Positions 35,447 to 46,908 of a DNA stretch of 64,000 bases are shown piece by piece (the first letter of the stretch is position 1; each line of letters opens with the position of its first letter). This stretch comes from Synaphobranchus kaupii (Eukaryota > Chordata > Actinopteri > Anguilliformes > Synaphobranchidae). A program made the translations under genes and the position numbers. The notes below the pieces were generated by a model that saw only the letters and a program-made list of their open reading frames with translations, made no database searches and had not been told where the DNA came from. The stretch lies in contig CM056376.1 in assembly GCA_029718625.1 (NCBI GenBank), positions 94,407,945 through 94,471,944 of the forward strand. The letters are read 5' to 3'.

Positions 35447-36632
35447 TTATGATATATATATATTTTTTTTTTACAAAAATGTGGCATGGAGTATGGAATT
35501 AAATGCTCTGAATCTACACATACAGCACTGGAGTAAGAGCCTGAAAATTGCAGCCATTGTCTTTGCTCTGCAGGGCGTATGGAGCAATGATTAAACAAGG
35601 TAGACCGTAGGAAAAAATTTATAATATTTTTGCTACACCCAATTTCAAACAGGTACACAGTGAAAACTGAGAAGGGAAATGTTCAGTGTGTAATGTATTT
35701 ATTTTTTTATTGAACACACACACACACAAACACACATTTTACAGAAAACACTTTATGCTCCAGAATAACGTTAGATAAAAAGCTCAACAATAACACAATG
35801 TTAGACTACTTAGCATAATGCCCATCAATGTAAAAGTTTGTTTTGAATGAACAGACCTAAATCATCAGTGACATTGGCTCAACTGAATGATGTCTTTTTG
35901 TCATATTTGTCTAAACAGGCTAATCTTTCCATGTCAAAAACGTGAGTCAGAAAATAAAACTTGAGGCTGACTGTCTTTAGTAAATGTTTGCTGTTTAGTT
36001 CCCTTCTCCATTCACTTTCGACAGGACTGATCAACAACAAGTTCAAATTTAGACATAACATTATGTTAAAACACTAAGTAGTTAGTACTTGCTATTGATA
36101 AGACCAATAGTTGAGTATAACATTTATAAAGCTAGCAAGACAGACAGCAGAGCTAACGTTACAAATTCGGAAAACAAAGACGCTTCAGAAAATAAAACGG
36201 CTGTTCGCGCCGATACGCTGACAGCTCGCTGTTAGACTAATGTTACTGGTTTTAGCTTTAGTTAGCTATTATTTAGTTATCAAAGTCTACACTAAATACG
36301 GAAAATATTCACATCTAACGTTATCACTTCACTTGTATGACAGACTTTTTCACAATTTCATCTCGAAACGAGCTGGGGGAAGAATAACACAGTGGCATCA
36401 TTTGAAGCCAGAACCGAACGTTAGGTACCTTAGCGAATTTCAAGTGAAAATCTGAGAAAGTCTGCGGTACTAAAACAGGATTTTATTCAAAATAAAATTG
36501 TTTCTGAAGTAATATCAATGGTTAATTATTATCTTAAATACTTCTTACCTCAGGGGGTTTACTGGCTTTCCCTCAGTCGCAGTAAAGTCTTCAGACGATA
36601 GTCTTCTGCCCAAGGTGGTCAGCACCGCCCGT
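35447..36632. other. Unassigned stretch inside the hAT-like nest
   Basis: AT-rich, with a CA run (acacacacacaaacacaca) near 35715. No gene was recognised. Confidence 0.4.
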
Positions 36633-36837
36633 TAGTGTTGTGTCGTTCGCGAACGATTCGTTCAAAAGAACGAATCTTTTGGGTGAACGAACTGAACTGA
36701 ATCACTTACTGAAAAGATCCGTTCATTTCTCAGTTCAGTTCAGTTCACGAACGGATCTGATCAGCAGCGAGCGTGCACCGTGCAGGGAGGGGGAGGGACT
36801 GCCGCGAGCGAACGTGATTCGTCCCTTGCGAACCCAG

Positions 36838-37619
36838 GGGCCGGTTGCACCAGCTATACGTAAGTTCAAACGTAGGCTAGTTATAACGTAAGTGTTTACT
36901 AAATTAAGGTTTACACATTACTAAATAAAAATGGGTTGCACCACACAAACTAGTTTGTACGTTGAGCTTAGTAGCTACTAAATATTTACACCTACCCCTA
37001 GGTATAAAAAAAATACACAAACTGTAACCGTCTGTTCATCTAATTGGCTACCTCCGCCGTTTCTTCAGCAAACACTGTAAAAATAGTTGACGCGTGGAAA
37101 ACGTTCAGTTTCAAAACAAAGTTCTTTATAGTTCAAAAGAGAGGCAAACAGAACAGTCCTGTAACTTAGGCTAAGTTTCCATATATTTTCAAAGCACATA
37201 ATGGCTGTAACATAAATAAATAGGCTAAACAAACAAATAAGGATATTTTGAATTTTATTCGTAAAAACATAAACATGCACACATTGTAATTCTGTTCAAT
37301 GTTCTATTTTTTTTTCCCATGGAATGCAAAATAAGTAGCCTGTTAAACTCAATGCAAGTTGATTTCCGTGTTTACATTGTAGCTTATTGATTGATTGGTT
37401 ATGGATTTGTTATCGTCATGATAAAGCGACAATGTTTACCTTAGTATTGAACTAAGCATTACTTAGTTTTCACTAGCTAAGACATTACTTACGTATTGGT
37501 GGTGCAACCGAATTTAGTAAAGCGATAGTTTGAAACTAACTAGTAGCAACTAAGGACCTAGTAAATACTTTACGCGCAAACTTAGTCACAAACTTACGTA
37601 TGACCGGTGCAACCCAGCC
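36838..37619. mobile_element. Nested inverted-repeat element
   Basis: The ends ggggccggttgcacc...tacgtaagttcaaac and, in inverse, gtcacaaacttacgta...ggtgcaaccc form terminal inverted repeats. A second pair of motifs (actaaattaagg; ctaaggacctagtaaat) lies further in. No clear target-site duplication. Confidence 0.65.
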
Positions 37620-37896
37620 CAGTTCTGCTGTGCTGAACGAATCATTCGCATTTGCTTCTTCCTATTCCATTTCGGACGTATTGTTCTAAGTAGGCTATTG
37701 TATAGCCGAAATGAGTACCGTGTTTACGTGTTGTATACTAGAAAGTTTTTTTTTCTTTTTTTTCTCTAATTTGTTTCCTAAATTGTTCGAAATAAAGTTT
37801 ATATTAAAAAAAAAAATTATAAAAAAATTCACGGGCGGGCGGGCGCCGAGCGAGGCAGCGAGCGTGCAGAGTGGACTGATTCGTTCACTGCGTGAC

Positions 37897-38461
37897 GTGA
37901 CGTGATCCTGAGTGATAATCAGTGGCTCAAACTGCCAGAATCAGGCCCAGCAAGTTAAGACTTAAAAGTCATTGAAAACCAGCGTTCATCTCCAATATTG
38001 ATATTCAACGAGGAAACTTTTAAAATATCAAGATTTGTAAACGGAGTTTGGCGCATTTGTCAAAGCGACAGCACTTCCGCATGAACTGTTCGGCCGTCAG
38101 TTCACTGAGTGAACGAACTGTGACGCAACGGTGCAAGTTCGTTCACTCGGTGAACTGACGGGCCGAACAGTTCACTGAGTGAACGAACTGTGACGCAACG
38201 GTGCAAGTTCAGTGATCCGTTCACTGAAGCTACTAGACACAGTGAGTTAACGTGACGTGATCCTGAGTGATAATCAGCGGCTCAAACTGCCAGAATCAGG
38301 CCCAGCCAGTTAAGACTTAAAAGTCATTGAAAACCAGCGTTCACCTCCAATATTGATATTCAACGAGGAAACTTTTAAAATATCAAGATTTGTAAACGGA
38401 GTTTGGCGCATTTGTCAAAGCGACAGCACTTCCGCATGAACTGTTCGGCCGTCAGTTCACT
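37897..38461 (+). repeat. About 210-bp direct duplication, 354 bp apart
   Basis: The block gtgatcctgagtgataatca...caaactgccagaatcaggcc...cgcatgaactgttcggccgt occurs twice, almost identical. A 60-bp gaacgaactgtgacgcaacg unit is itself doubled between the copies. Confidence 0.85.
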
Positions 38462-39239
38462 GAGTGAGTCGGACTACGCAGTACGCAGTCGGAGCTCCGC
38501 CCAAGCACTGAACGATTCGGTGAACGAATCTTTTGAACGAATCTTTTTAATGAACTGATTCTAGTGATTCGTGTCACTGAAGTGAACTGTTTTGCCCATC
38601 ACTACCGCCCGTGGTGAGGCAAATGGAGATTTAAGTGGTTGACGTGCGGTTTAGAAATAAATCCCCGCCCACTAAGCTAATGAACCAATTATATGCAATT
38701 GTAGCTTATTTTGTCATCTGTAACTAGCATTTTTCAAAAAGAAAATCAGTGATTGGACGGCAGAGATATTATACGTCAAACCATCAGAACAATTGTTCTG
38801 AATGCTCCAGCATTCTCCAACACTCAAGGCCTTGCCCAGGTATATGATCCATCACCATATTGTCCTATCCCACAAGCAGGGCCTATTGGGCCATCACGGT
38901 GGCCTGAAAAATCCTGTAAGACATCCTATTGAAAACGTTTTAGGCCTAGAGCAGCTAACTTAGTTATTCAACTAAGTTGATGTGGATGAATGAATAGGCT
39001 AATGATAGCCATTTTTGTTCATACACAACAGCTAGTTGATGATTAGATTTATAAACACATGTAGTCTCACTGACATCACTAACACCAGCAGCATGGGAAC
39101 ACAATATCACCATATCAACACCATGACGGCTAGCTTTCAAGTATGATCTAGCTAGGCTTCAGTGAGTAACTCCCTTGCTAGTCATCGCCAGCTACTACAC
39201 AGCTGTGTGTACAATAACAAAATGTAAATAGTCAATTTA

Positions 39240-39700
39240 AGCAAAATAATAGAAAACATCTTTCTTCTTAGTTGTTCATCTTTGCTTTTAACAGTTTTTA
39301 ATCAATTATCAACCACACTTAGCCTACTAGTATTTAAGAAGCCATTTTTCTTTAAAATGAAAATAAATACAGTATCTAGCTAAATATACAGCTGGCTTTG
39401 ATAAGGTAAAATTCTGTATTTTAACAGTAATTGTTTGTGAAAATCTTATTAATTGTTGAAAAATGACTAAAAAATAACAGTGAAATAACAGAAAATATCT
39501 TTATCATGTTTTATCTTTGCTTTTAACAATTTTTAAGCAATTATTAACAACAATTACTAGTATTTAAAAAGCCATTTTCTGTACAATGAAAGTAAATATC
39601 TGTAACATTATGGTAAATACAGCTGGCTTTGATAAGGTAAAACTATGTATTTTAACAGTAATTGTTTGTGAAAATTGTATTAATAATTGTAAAAAGGGGG
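39240..39700 (+). repeat. About 250-bp imperfect tandem duplication
   Basis: The unit containing atctttgcttttaaca, ctagtatttaa, gccatttt, agctggctttgataaggtaa and tgtattttaacagtaattg occurs at about 39240-39450 and again at about 39480-39690. Confidence 0.8.
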
Positions 39701-40802
39701 AATTTTAGTGTAATTTTTATTTACTTTTTTTTTCTGTTGTTTTAAATTAGATAAATACATTTACAGTTTATCCTTGTAATTTTCCTCAGTATTTCCAGTA
39801 ATTCAGAAATACAAAAAAAACCTGCAAAAATTTACAGAAAAAGTACCGTAAAAAAACTTTTTTTTTTTTTACAGTGTAGGGACACATCGTAGATCAAGCT
39901 AACTATCGTTGTTATTTTATAATAAACTTACATTGACACATTGTCTCAATGCTATAATCAGTATCAATCAGGAGATTGGCAAGTAGCTATCATACGACGA
40001 CATCATCGACAACTTTGCTTCTAAAAAAGCCAGGAATCAGAAGTTTTGAAGACATGAGACTGTGATCATGCATATCTCTGCTAGTGAGGGGATACCAGCT
40101 TCCACCTGCTGACTCACAAGAAACCAACCCAAAATGGTCATGAAGGCCCTTCAGAAGGGGGCTTAGTGTTACATGTTCCACATTAACCGCAACATATATA
40201 TATTTATTATTGGTTTATGTGTTTTTATCATTTGCACTTTTATATGGATGCTAGTGTCATTATTTATGTTTATTCTGTGCAATGGCCTAATTTTATGTTC
40301 ATTCTGTGTTTTGGGGGGAAAGGGATATTTTTATATGTTTAGTATGTATCAGTTGCAATGTTTGCCTTAATTTTGATTCCTTAACAAATTTGTTCCCAAC
40401 CTTTAAAATAAACATTTTAAGGAAAATTCAGCATCTGTCTCATTAATGTGCATTTGGGAGATGTTATAATGCAAATTCTGTAAATCCTGTAAGTTTTCAG
40501 GAGTTTCTTGATGTAGGAGAGCTCCAGTGTTTCCCATTTATTATAATTTTTTGTCATTGCTGGAGTCAACTTGAGATGTTTGATTTGAATTCGAGAGATA
40601 AAAATATGTTAAGAGTTTTTCACGGATCTAGCCTCTTTTCCTCTTAAAGTGCACCAGACTGATGCATTTAAATGTTAAATGCATGCCCCCGGACCACCTT
40701 AAAGGGTTTGGAATCCCCCCGCCATAGTTTCACAAAATAGGGGCCCCCAAACAAAATTTCGCATAGGGCCCCCAAAAAGCTAGAAACTGCCCTGCTTGTT
40801 GC

Positions 40803-42298
40803 TCTTCTTTGTTGTTGTACTCGACCAGTGCCGGCACTACATTTGTAGGTAATGTAAAGTATTGCTCTGCTGCCGTACTTCCACAGAGAATATAGGTCAG
40901 CACAAAGTAAAGGATCCAACGATAGTTTGACTTCAAAAATGATGGTATAAACACTCAAAATAACCCTGATAGACTGTCGTCATATTTTAATTGCTTTGGG
41001 TGCACTGTGGAGTGTTTAAGTGCGTTTGGTAGTGGATGCTATGGTTACCATAGAGTTGCGCTAGTATTAGCAACATGTGTTTGTCCAAAAGAAGGGACAG
41101 CATGGAATTAGCTGAAATGGTTTCCATCAATCAACTACATCATGGGTAAGTTGTAATTGAGACAAGATAGAGCCTCTGCTGGAGTTATAAAGCCTTAAGT
41201 GGAACACCCCCTAAATAGGACCTCTGTCAAGCTATCCACTCTTTAAAAATGCACGGTCAAACTATCCGCTCATCAAATTTGTGTGCGCAGCTAGGCTACA
41301 TTGTGTATAGTGGTCGTCTGGGAAGCGCAACGTCTTTAGGTAATGTCAGAAAAAGACAGAAAGAGCGATTTCTTGCCAAGACACCTGATAAAAATGTGTG
41401 GTGCCGTCTTTTTAACTAAAATTTTGAAAATGTAATAATATAGTAGGAAAGTAATTTAATAGGCTACTGTACTGTTGAAACGTAGCCTACTTGTGATTGA
41501 AATATTTTCAAATAGCCTAATTAGCTTCTCCAGAGTCCACACATACATTAAGATTGTATGAGGCTGAACACAAACTTACAGGTGCACACCCAACATGAAA
41601 ATGTTCCACAGCAGCCATTTGGAGATCTGGAAAAATGACCAATTAATGTTGTTATAATTGACCCTTCGCTAAACCCCTCCGCCAAGCGGCGATAGTCCAA
41701 TCATAGCCTAGCAACCATTACTAGGCAGTGGACCTCCGTCAAGCTTTCCTAGTTGTAGGTTAGCTTGTCATCATGGTCAAAAAATATTTGTACAAACTGG
41801 CAGATAAACGCTACTATCCACTGTGTGTGTCACAGATGGGTAAGTACAGTTGCAAGTGAGACTGGGTGGGGGGTTGGTAAATGCACTAATTACACGACAA
41901 CAGTGGCATTTAGAAACTCTGTATTCGGTATTGTTGTCACAAATTGTGTAAAAATAAAGCTAGAACATGGAGTTTGTTGTTTCCACTCAAAGTGTGGTTG
42001 CAAGAGCAATTAATTTCTCAATCAGGGGACCAGGGATTGAAATTCTCCTTGAAGCTCACAAACTGCAGTGGCCCCTGGAGGTATTGCAGGCTCTGGTGCC
42101 AAAAAGCAAATTTACCCATTGAAGTCTACGAAAAACTACGAAATTACCCAGGCCAAATATATACTATTTTGAACAGTTCTTTTAAATTCTAAAATTTCTT
42201 CACATCGAACTACAAACCCCAGTTCCAAAAACGTTGGGACAGTATGTAAAATGCACGTAAAATCAGAAAGCAGTGATTTGTAAATTCTCTTTTACATA
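40803..42298. other. Unassigned intergenic stretch
   Basis: No gene was recognised. The end (42215-42297, cccagttccaaaaacgttggg) resembles another fish Tc1-type terminus. Motifs such as gacctctgtcaagctatcc/gacctccgtcaagctttcc recur within the stretch. Confidence 0.35.
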
Positions 42299-43829
42299 CA
42301 CTACTCACAAAAAGTTAGGGATATTCGGCTTTCGGGTGAAATTTCAGGATGAACCTAAAATGCACTATAACCTTTACAGGTGAAATTAATTTGACCTTCT
42401 CTAAACTTTTGAATGCACATGTCCAACTATTCAATGTTTCAGTACTTTTTGCACAACTTTCTGTTCTCTAACAAGGAGCTGAACGGCAAAATTCACAACA
42501 GGTGTTTGATCCATGAATCGACCAATAAATTTCCTGGTTCAATTAGAATTGGTATTTAAACAGTCCTCTTCATCATGCTGTTCACATTTTGACATCATGA
42601 GACCAAGACGACACCTAACAATTGATCAACAGTACCTCGCCATTGCGAGGCTTCAAACAGGATGTTCTCAGAGGGAAGTGGCCACTGAGCTTAGAGTGTC
42701 ACAGAGTGTCATCAGCAGGTTGCAACAGAGATACAGAGAGACTGGAAGAGTCACAGAAAGGCATAGAAGTGGACGTCCTTTGGCCACATCCCACACTGAT
42801 GACCGCTTCATTGTGAACAGTGCCCTGCGGAACCGGATGATGAATGCCACTCAACTCCAGGCACATTTAAGGGAGGTGAGAGGCACCCAAGTGTCACGTC
42901 AGACCATTCGAAACCGTTTACATCAGCGTGGTCTGCGTGCTAGACGACCTGCAAGGGTACCTGACCACACCACCAGGCACAGGCGTCATCGTCTTGCATG
43001 GGCCAGGGAGCATTTACGCTGGACGAGGGACCAGTGGGCCTCAGTGCTGTTCTCTGATGAAAGTCGATTCACGTTGAGCAGAAATGATGGCCGCCAACGA
43101 TGTTGGAGACGTCAAGGAGAGCGCTATGCATCAGCCACTGTTGTCACCAGACGACCCTTTGGTGGTGGCGGTGTTACAGTGTGGGCAGGTGTGTCTAGTC
43201 AATACAGAACTGCCCTACACTTTGTGAATGGTACAGTGACAAGCCCATACTACCTGAATAACATCATTAATCCAGTCATTGTGCCCCTGCATGAACAACA
43301 CAGGCCTAATTTCATCTTCATGGACGACAATGCTCCAGCTCATCGAGGTCGCATCATTAGGGAAAGGCTGCTGGAGACTGGGGTACCTCAAATGGAGTGG
43401 CCTGCACTTTCTCCAGACCTGAATCCCATAGAAAACCTATGGGATCAGCTGACTCACCGTGTAGAGGCTCGTAACTCTGTACCCCAGAACCTCAATGACC
43501 TGAGGGCCGCCCTTCAAGAAGAGTGGGATGCCATGCCTCAGCAGACAATAAGTCGACTTGTGAACAGCATGAGACGTCGTTGTCAAGCTGTAATTGATGC
43601 TCAAGGGCACATGACAAGTTATTGAGACATTGACATTTTTGTTGTGGTATACCCACCACTGTTGTTGGCTTTTGTTTCAATAAATTGTTTGAGATGAGGA
43701 AATCACCATTGCATGCTTCTACTTAAATGCCCTACTTTCATGATACGTATAATATCACTGTAGCGTGAACTTACATTTTCCATAAATTTCACCCGAAAGC
43801 CAAATATCCCTAACTTTTTGTGAGTAGTG
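42299..43829 (+). mobile_element. Full-length Tc1/mariner element, 1531 bp
   Basis: Terminal inverted repeats cactactcacaaaaagttag and its complement are followed by ggatattcggctttcgggtg on one side and the matching inverse on the other, about 50 bp in all. TA flanks lie at 42297-42298 and 43830-43831. The internal transposase frame is uninterrupted. Confidence 0.93.
42597..43625 (+). CDS. Tc1-family DD34E transposase, intact
   Basis: The protein is 342 residues from the ATG at 42597. An in-frame ATG at 42513 would add 28 residues, but 342 is close to the usual Tc1 length. It has a paired-like bipartite helix-turn-helix DNA-binding region ([20 protein letters not shown] ... [19 protein letters not shown]), then a GRP(L) linker. 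The DDE core comprises VLFSDESRF (first Asp), [11 protein letters not shown] (second Asp) and [13 protein letters not shown] (Glu). It catalyses cut-and-paste transposition into TA. No stop or frameshift was seen, so it could be active or recently so. Confidence 0.93.
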   Translation: MRPRRHLTIDQQYLAIARLQTGCSQREVATELRVSQSVISRLQQRYRETGRVTERHRSGRPLATSHTDDRFIVNSALRNRMMNATQLQAHLREVRGTQVSRQTIRNRLHQRGLRARRPARVPDHTTRHRRHRLAWAREHLRWTRDQWASVLFSDESRFTLSRNDGRQRCWRRQGERYASATVVTRRPFGGGGVTVWAGVSSQYRTALHFVNGTVTSPYYLNNIINPVIVPLHEQHRPNFIFMDDNAPAHRGRIIRERLLETGVPQMEWPALSPDLNPIENLWDQLTHRVEARNSVPQNLNDLRAALQEEWDAMPQQTISRLVNSMRRRCQAVIDAQGHMTSY

Positions 43830-43860
43830 TATATTTAATTGAAAACAGTAGCCTACAAAC

Positions 43861-44220
43861 AGCGCTGGACTGGTAATCTGGCATACCGGGCATTTTCCCA
43901 GTAGGCCGTCGCACCTTGGGGCCGATATAATTAAATGTATAATTTTTAATTTAAAAAAACAAACATTTTTTTGGCCAGCCCATAAAGCAGGGACAGTGGC
44001 CCATTGGTTAATTTTCTATTCTGACACTGGGCTGGCCCTCCCCCTCTGCCCCCAGATGCTGTGGCTGGTGGCTCAGAGCCAAAAATCTGTGGATGGATGA
44101 GGGCGTTAAAATGGATAAACAAAAGCGCAAGGAGGTTGCGGAGAAGTTGCGGGCCAAAAAAAAAATCTAGAGGTGGATGTCGCCAAATGTGCAAAAATAA
44201 CAGACATGTTTGCTGCACTG
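43861..44220 (+). mobile_element. hAT fragment with the N-terminus of a transposase
   Basis: It begins with cagcgctggactggtaatct, a known type of fish hAT terminus. A short coding relic at about 44109-44216 reads MDKQKRKEVAEKLRAKKK, and after a frame break LEVDVAKCAKITDMF, resembling the N-terminus of hAT transposases. The rest is missing. Confidence 0.55.
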
Positions 44221-44848
44221 TAAAACCTAACAGTAAAGATTACCAAATGAAATGAGTACGTTTTACTCAAATATTACAAAAAGTTACATTTACTTAACTG
44301 TAGTAAGTTACGAGAACACAATCACTGATAATTATTTGTAGAACTCAATCATATTAAAGGGTAAGTTCGCTATTTTGGACCTTGGACCCTATTTGCGGTC
44401 CGTCTTCCATGAACCTGACCCATGAAGTCCATTTTTTCGCTGATCGGTCCAGTATTGAGTTCGGTACAGATTTCCTGTAGGCTCTCACTGGGCTACAATG
44501 GAAGTGAACGGGGCAATCAGAAATGTTATGGAAAAACAACGATAAATGTGCTTTTATAGCTCAGTGTGTATTCTTACGGTCTCAGTATGCTCTCCTGTGA
44601 AATGTAGGCTATCGCAAACGCAAACCGAACGTTGAAACAACAGTTCCATTTGAAACAGAACTATTTCTCCGACCGCACTACCTCGCACTGTAAACTTCCG
44701 CAGTCTAGCTACGTTGTAGAGAGGCCGCTTGAAAAGCAGTTGATCACAAATCCTGACCTCCCGTTGGAGTTTACTAGCTAGTAGCCTACAGCAGAAATAT
44801 TTGTAACGCAGTTTTTGTAATCATCATTTGTAATAATTCATCACAGCA

Positions 44849-45145
44849 ATGGTGCGCGAATGTGCAGTCCCCGGTTGTGGGAATAAAATGTCTGGACGCT
44901 CAAATACCAGTTTTCACAGGCTCCCGTTCTCTGACCCAGAAAGATTGAGACTTTGGCTGGTTGTCTTACGGATCGACATAAACACTCCAGTCAATCAACT
45001 CCGTTTGGCAGACTCGCGAGTTTGTGGAGCGCATTTCGACGCTACTGATTTCTGTAACCGCAAATCAGAAGCAAAACACTGGTTTCTAAAGAACACAGCT
45101 GTTCCTCGTGTCGGACCTGCAGCACTATCAAGCACCGGAGCGGAG
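44849..45145 (+). pseudogene. THAP-domain first exon of a Kolobok-type transposase, rest missing
   Basis: It starts MVRECAVPGCGNK and carries the C2CH zinc-binding pattern (CAVPGC ... VCGAHF), TSFHRLPFSDPERLRLWL and the closing AVPRV motif. These features define the ~90-residue THAP DNA-binding module. A donor site ggag|gtaagt ends the exon at 45145. No continuing exon with a catalytic domain was found before the right terminus, so the element is non-autonomous. Confidence 0.8.
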
Positions 45146-45384
45146 GTAAGTTATATTTAGCTATAACGTTACTAACATTTTTATTTTTTTTGAGCGCGTC
45201 CTCTGACCCAGCACTCAATACCAACTAACAAAATCCGAGCTTGACATAAGTTGTTTTCTTGTAACAAAACTGTCGGAAACGTTCATCAACTATAACTTTT
45301 TACAATTCTATAATGTTTTATTTACAAATGCTTGACGCATGGTGTCCTGTCCAAAGTTCTCATCTATCACATATCTGTTGGCAG

Positions 45385-45744
45385 TCATAGTGTAATGGTA
45401 ATCAATGGAGATGATCCAGTGTCATCCACGGATACATCCAGGTTTTCAATGGCATTCGGTAGCAACAGATCCCACTCCCTACAACACAAACTTTCCTCCT
45501 CTCTAGGCATCTGCTTGCACCTCTTGCAAGAACACCAAAAGTCCCCCGAAATTATTGGTCTAGCCTCGGCAGCGACTTCGGATAACATTACCTGCGCAAC
45601 TTCAGCCTCTCTCTCTTCTCTTGCTCTCTTATCATCCATCTCTTGTAGTTCCGTGTCCGTGTATTCTGGCTCAAATCTGTAGCCAGTAACGTCAAAGTCA
45701 AAATCGAATTCTTCGTCTTCGTAATCATTATAGTCATCCATCAT
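45385..45744 (-). CDS. Small ORF with P2X7-tail-like Cys motif inside the Kolobok element
   Basis: From the ATG pair at 45744/45741 the ORF encodes about 119 residues. It has an acidic start (MMDDYNDYEDEEFDFDFD), then GYRFEPEYTDTELQEMDDKR, a charged helix, and the pattern FWCSCKRCKQMPREEESLCC followed by REW. The CxCxxCxxMPxxxExxCC spacing resembles the zinc-binding part of the P2X7 receptor intracellular domain, which is common in fish mobile-element proteins. The ORF is open and short for a two-domain protein. Its role in transposition is unknown. Confidence 0.6.
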   Translation of the reverse strand: MMDDYNDYEDEEFDFDFDVTGYRFEPEYTDTELQEMDDKRAREEREAEVAQVMLSEVAAEARPIISGDFWCSCKRCKQMPREEESLCCREWDLLLPNAIENLDVSVDDTGSSPLITITL

Positions 45745-46212
45745 CCAAGTTTTTTTGTGGAAATTGTAGCCTACGTTGCTGCAGGTAAACAAACGCAGAC
45801 TGCTCAGCTAGATAGTTTCGTAAACGGCCGGCACACCTTCCCGCTCCCCTACCCCCGACACATAGTACTCCGCGAGTGCAGCGCAAACAAGCAACAGAGA
45901 AATGCTTACTTCCAAGCCATGCCAAGTACGTAAAAATGTTCGGATAGAGATACATTTCACAGGAGAGCATACTGAGACCGGTAACAATACACCCTGAGCT
46001 TCCCGTCTCATTTATTGTACATGAAAGCACATTTATCGAACATTTCTGATTGCCCCGTTCACTTCCATTGTAGCCCAGTGAGAGCCTACAGGAAATCTGT
46101 ACCGAACTCAATACTGGACCGATCAGCGAAAAAATTGACTTCATGGGTCAGGTTCATGGAAGACGGACCGCAAATAGGGTCCAAGGTCCAAAATAGCGAA
46201 CTTACCCTTTAA

Positions 46213-46605
46213 GTGTTATTAATTTGTTGTGGGAATTTAAGTAAACACAACTTAATCTAATTACATTGCAATTAATTAATTTAATGTAGTTTAAAACCCC
46301 TCTTCCTTGTTCAACTCTCAATTTACTTATTGACAAAAAATGACATTTTCCCCTCATATTTATAATGTTTGTCTCAAGTAGATTAAGTTGATGTGAGTGA
46401 GCATATCTGAACCATAGATCTGTATATTAGAAACTAATATGCATGTCTACAGTGCTGCCTGAGAAACAGTTGCCATGTCTTGATGAAGTAGCCTTCTCCT
46501 TTAAGCATTTTTCCTAATTTCTGTACTGCACCAGAGACCCTCCCCCAGGGGGAGACAACAATCATTGGCCTAAATTGAGTGCCAACGCAGAGAAGTCTTG
46601 TTGTA
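46213..46605. other. Unassigned stretch
   Basis: No gene or element was recognised here. Confidence 0.4.
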
Positions 46606-46739
46606 ACATTAGCTAAAACTGTTGTTAAGACCCCCCTCCCCCTCAAGTTAATGTTGTATTTATAATTCTTTATTCTGCAATATGTAGTGTGCACAAAGCC
46701 AACTTAGCTATTTTTGTTCTAGCTCAGACAGCCAGTTAA

Positions 46740-46908
46740 TGTGTTTCTGAAGCATTGGGTCTTTTTGGCGCCCTTTATTTTACTTGCTAACTTCAACTGC
46801 CTGCTCGTCGAGACTCGACGCAGAGAAGGAAGAGTTGGGGAGAAATTCTTAACTCTGGACAACTGGAGCCGTTTTCTATACAGCCTGCTCCTCTTCATTT
46901 GCAAGGTA
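46740..46908 (+). other. Possible first exon or promoter-proximal sequence of the downstream gene
   Basis: A segment (gtgtttctgaagcattggg to ttgctaact) recurs at 58207-58261, directly next to the second gene. It is followed by a candidate donor, tgcaag|gtaact, at 46908. An open frame runs through it but resembles no known protein, so a non-coding first exon is the better guess. Confidence 0.3.

Larger units (their letters stand above)
36633..38604. mobile_element. hAT-like non-autonomous element, 1972 bp, with 8-bp target-site duplication
   Basis: It starts tagtgttgtgtcgttcgcga and ends with tttgcccatcacta. Exact ccgcccgt flanks lie at 36625-36632 and 38605-38612. The interior is rich in gaacgaatc/gttcactgag palindromic motifs. 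It contains a nested inverted-repeat element (36838-37619) and a 210-bp duplication (37897-38107 and 38251-38461). Confidence 0.8.
33225..40794. mobile_element. hAT-like composite insertion, 7.6 kb, with exact 8-bp target-site duplication
   Basis: The termini cagggccgtttcttgct and its near complement agctagaaactgccctg continue inward with gcatagggccccc on both sides. They are flanked by identical cttgttgc at 33217-33224 and 40795-40802. Within it lie a Harbinger-like MITE, an inverted-repeat element, a second hAT-like element and tandem duplications, so much of its length is later insertions. No hAT transposase was recognised. Confidence 0.8.
44358..46208. mobile_element. Kolobok-like DNA element, 1851 bp, TTAA target site
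   Basis: The termini agggtaagttcgctattttg and its exact complement continue as inverted repeats for about 200 bp. TTAA lies directly outside at 44354-44357 and 46209-46212. Inside are a THAP-domain exon on the + strand and a Cys-rich ORF on the minus strand. TTAA plus THAP is the Kolobok signature. The DDE catalytic part is absent. Confidence 0.8.

Noticed and set aside
34919..39882. A single large element with acactgtaaaaaa ends
   Set aside because: Only about 12 bases of A-rich sequence match between the two ends and no target duplication is clear. Low-complexity coincidence is more likely.
45332..45682. Plus-strand open frame opposite the Cys-rich ORF in the Kolobok-like element
   Set aside because: The minus-strand reading has a recognisable Cys pattern and an acidic start; the plus-strand one is Ser-rich without motifs.
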